From: Baylisascaris procyonis
Lineage: Eukaryota > Nematoda > Chromadorea > Rhabditida > Ascarididae
Assembly (NCBI GenBank): GCA_037389465.1
Contig: JAZARR010000146.1
Coordinates: forward strand, 5,488,001 to 5,552,000
Length of the DNA: 64,000 bases
Direction: 5' to 3'
This document shows positions 63,356 to 64,000 of this stretch, in pieces. The notes under the pieces are model-generated. The model did not search any database. It saw nothing but the letters and a program-made list of their open reading frames with translations, and had not been told where the DNA came from. How positions within the stretch are numbered: the stretch's first letter is position 1; every line of letters starts with the position of its first letter. A program made the position numbers and the translations under genes.

Positions 63356-64000
63356 CAGGCAACCTTCTCTCAGATATCTTCATTTTTTGGCGATTCACCA
63401 TCGACAGCCGTACACACGTAACATAAATATATTTCGAATCGTGATGAACAAAAAATCGAATATATACAAACAATACAGTTACTCAAGTAAGCACACACCT
63501 GTTGTTAGGAAAACTTCGTTTGAGCTTTTATTACAGTCTTAAAGCTTTCATGCAATTTTGCAATCAATTTCGCATAGAGCCAACTATAATTAGGTTACAA
63601 CTTTAAAACTTACTAAGCAAACTTATGCAAAGCAAATAGCTTATGTAAACTTAGCAACTTACTTGTGCTGTTCTTGGGACTATCACAAAATAGAAATTGA
63701 AAAGACACTCGCCATATGGCTCAAACTATTTGCGTTACTCACTTCACTTTGAAACGATTGAGTGATGCACCTTAAAGAATCAAAAATTTTGGCCCCAGAC
63801 TGCTTAAGCGTGGGCCATTCGCTGTTAAAGTCGTCATTATATAGAAAAGAGCCACCAAAGGAATCGTTTCATATGATCGAATCTCGTAGACGAGAAACAA
63901 TTACTTCACATCACATCAGCGGATAGAAAGAAGTACAATCGTACAAGTTGACAGTTCGTTGTCATAAGCATAACTATATCGTAAACTATTTGGTACAAGA

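Larger units (their letters stand above)
44041..64000. other. Right flank upstream of the collagen gene
   Basis: This is mostly AT-rich intergenic or intronic sequence. GC-richer islands at about 53200-53350, 55440-55720, 55970-56150, 58150-58350, 59880-60030 and 61490-61600 stand out and may mark exons or a promoter of an unrecognised gene. Sequences at about 48023-48090 and 51390-51460 share a degenerate segment around GCTGTCCGT and may be copies of one old repeat. Confidence 0.5.

Noticed and set aside
63069..63473. 134-codon minus-strand frame with hydrophobic end
   Set aside because: It runs through a three-copy minisatellite and has no recognisable motif.

Overview
The window looks like AT-rich nuclear DNA from a nematode, probably a clade V parasite with large introns. 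Short conserved exons are scattered through kilobases of intron, acceptors are of the TTTCAG type and donors mostly GTAAGT/GTGAGT, (TA)n tracts are common, and the main gene matches the single membrane-anchored collagen of nematodes (COL-99 in C. elegans). No operon, tRNA, rRNA or CRISPR was seen. The species assignment is an inference; no marker gene is present.

The dominant feature is one minus-strand gene from about 43914 (start codon) down to about 8257-8335. I assembled 20 exons by hand. They encode a type II transmembrane collagen of the MACIT group (collagen XIII/XXIII/XXV-like) of about 741-766 residues: a Pro/Ser-rich cytoplasmic head with a Cys cluster, one membrane span, a short coiled coil, a stalk with two candidate proprotein-convertase sites, a series of Gly-X-Y blocks broken by short non-collagenous inserts, and a C-terminal Cys-containing tail ([12 protein letters not shown]...C). 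All splice junctions are phase 0 except exon 2/exon 3, which is phase 1 on both sides; this agreement supports the assembly. The first two introns are about 7.7 and 4.7 kb.

Intron 8 (between exons 8 and 9) holds a 5'-truncated Penelope-like retroelement in the same orientation as the collagen gene. About 600 bp past its reverse transcriptase fragment is a hammerhead-ribozyme-like core (CUGAUGA / helix II / GAAA), so this motif would be transcribed inside the collagen pre-mRNA. Other intron content is mostly unannotatable AT-rich sequence, with long (TA)n tracts in introns 1 to 3 and 12 and a possible nested plus-strand reading frame at 11575-11820.

The left flank (1-8256) and the right flank (about 44-64 kb, upstream of the collagen promoter) contain no gene I can support firmly. 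The right flank has a few splice-bounded open segments of higher GC (near 50.4, 56.0, 58.2, 61.5 and 61.8 kb) that may be exons of an unrecognised gene. Strand is not settled for most of them. It also holds two more (TA)n tracts, two small minisatellites and a G-quadruplex-forming run.
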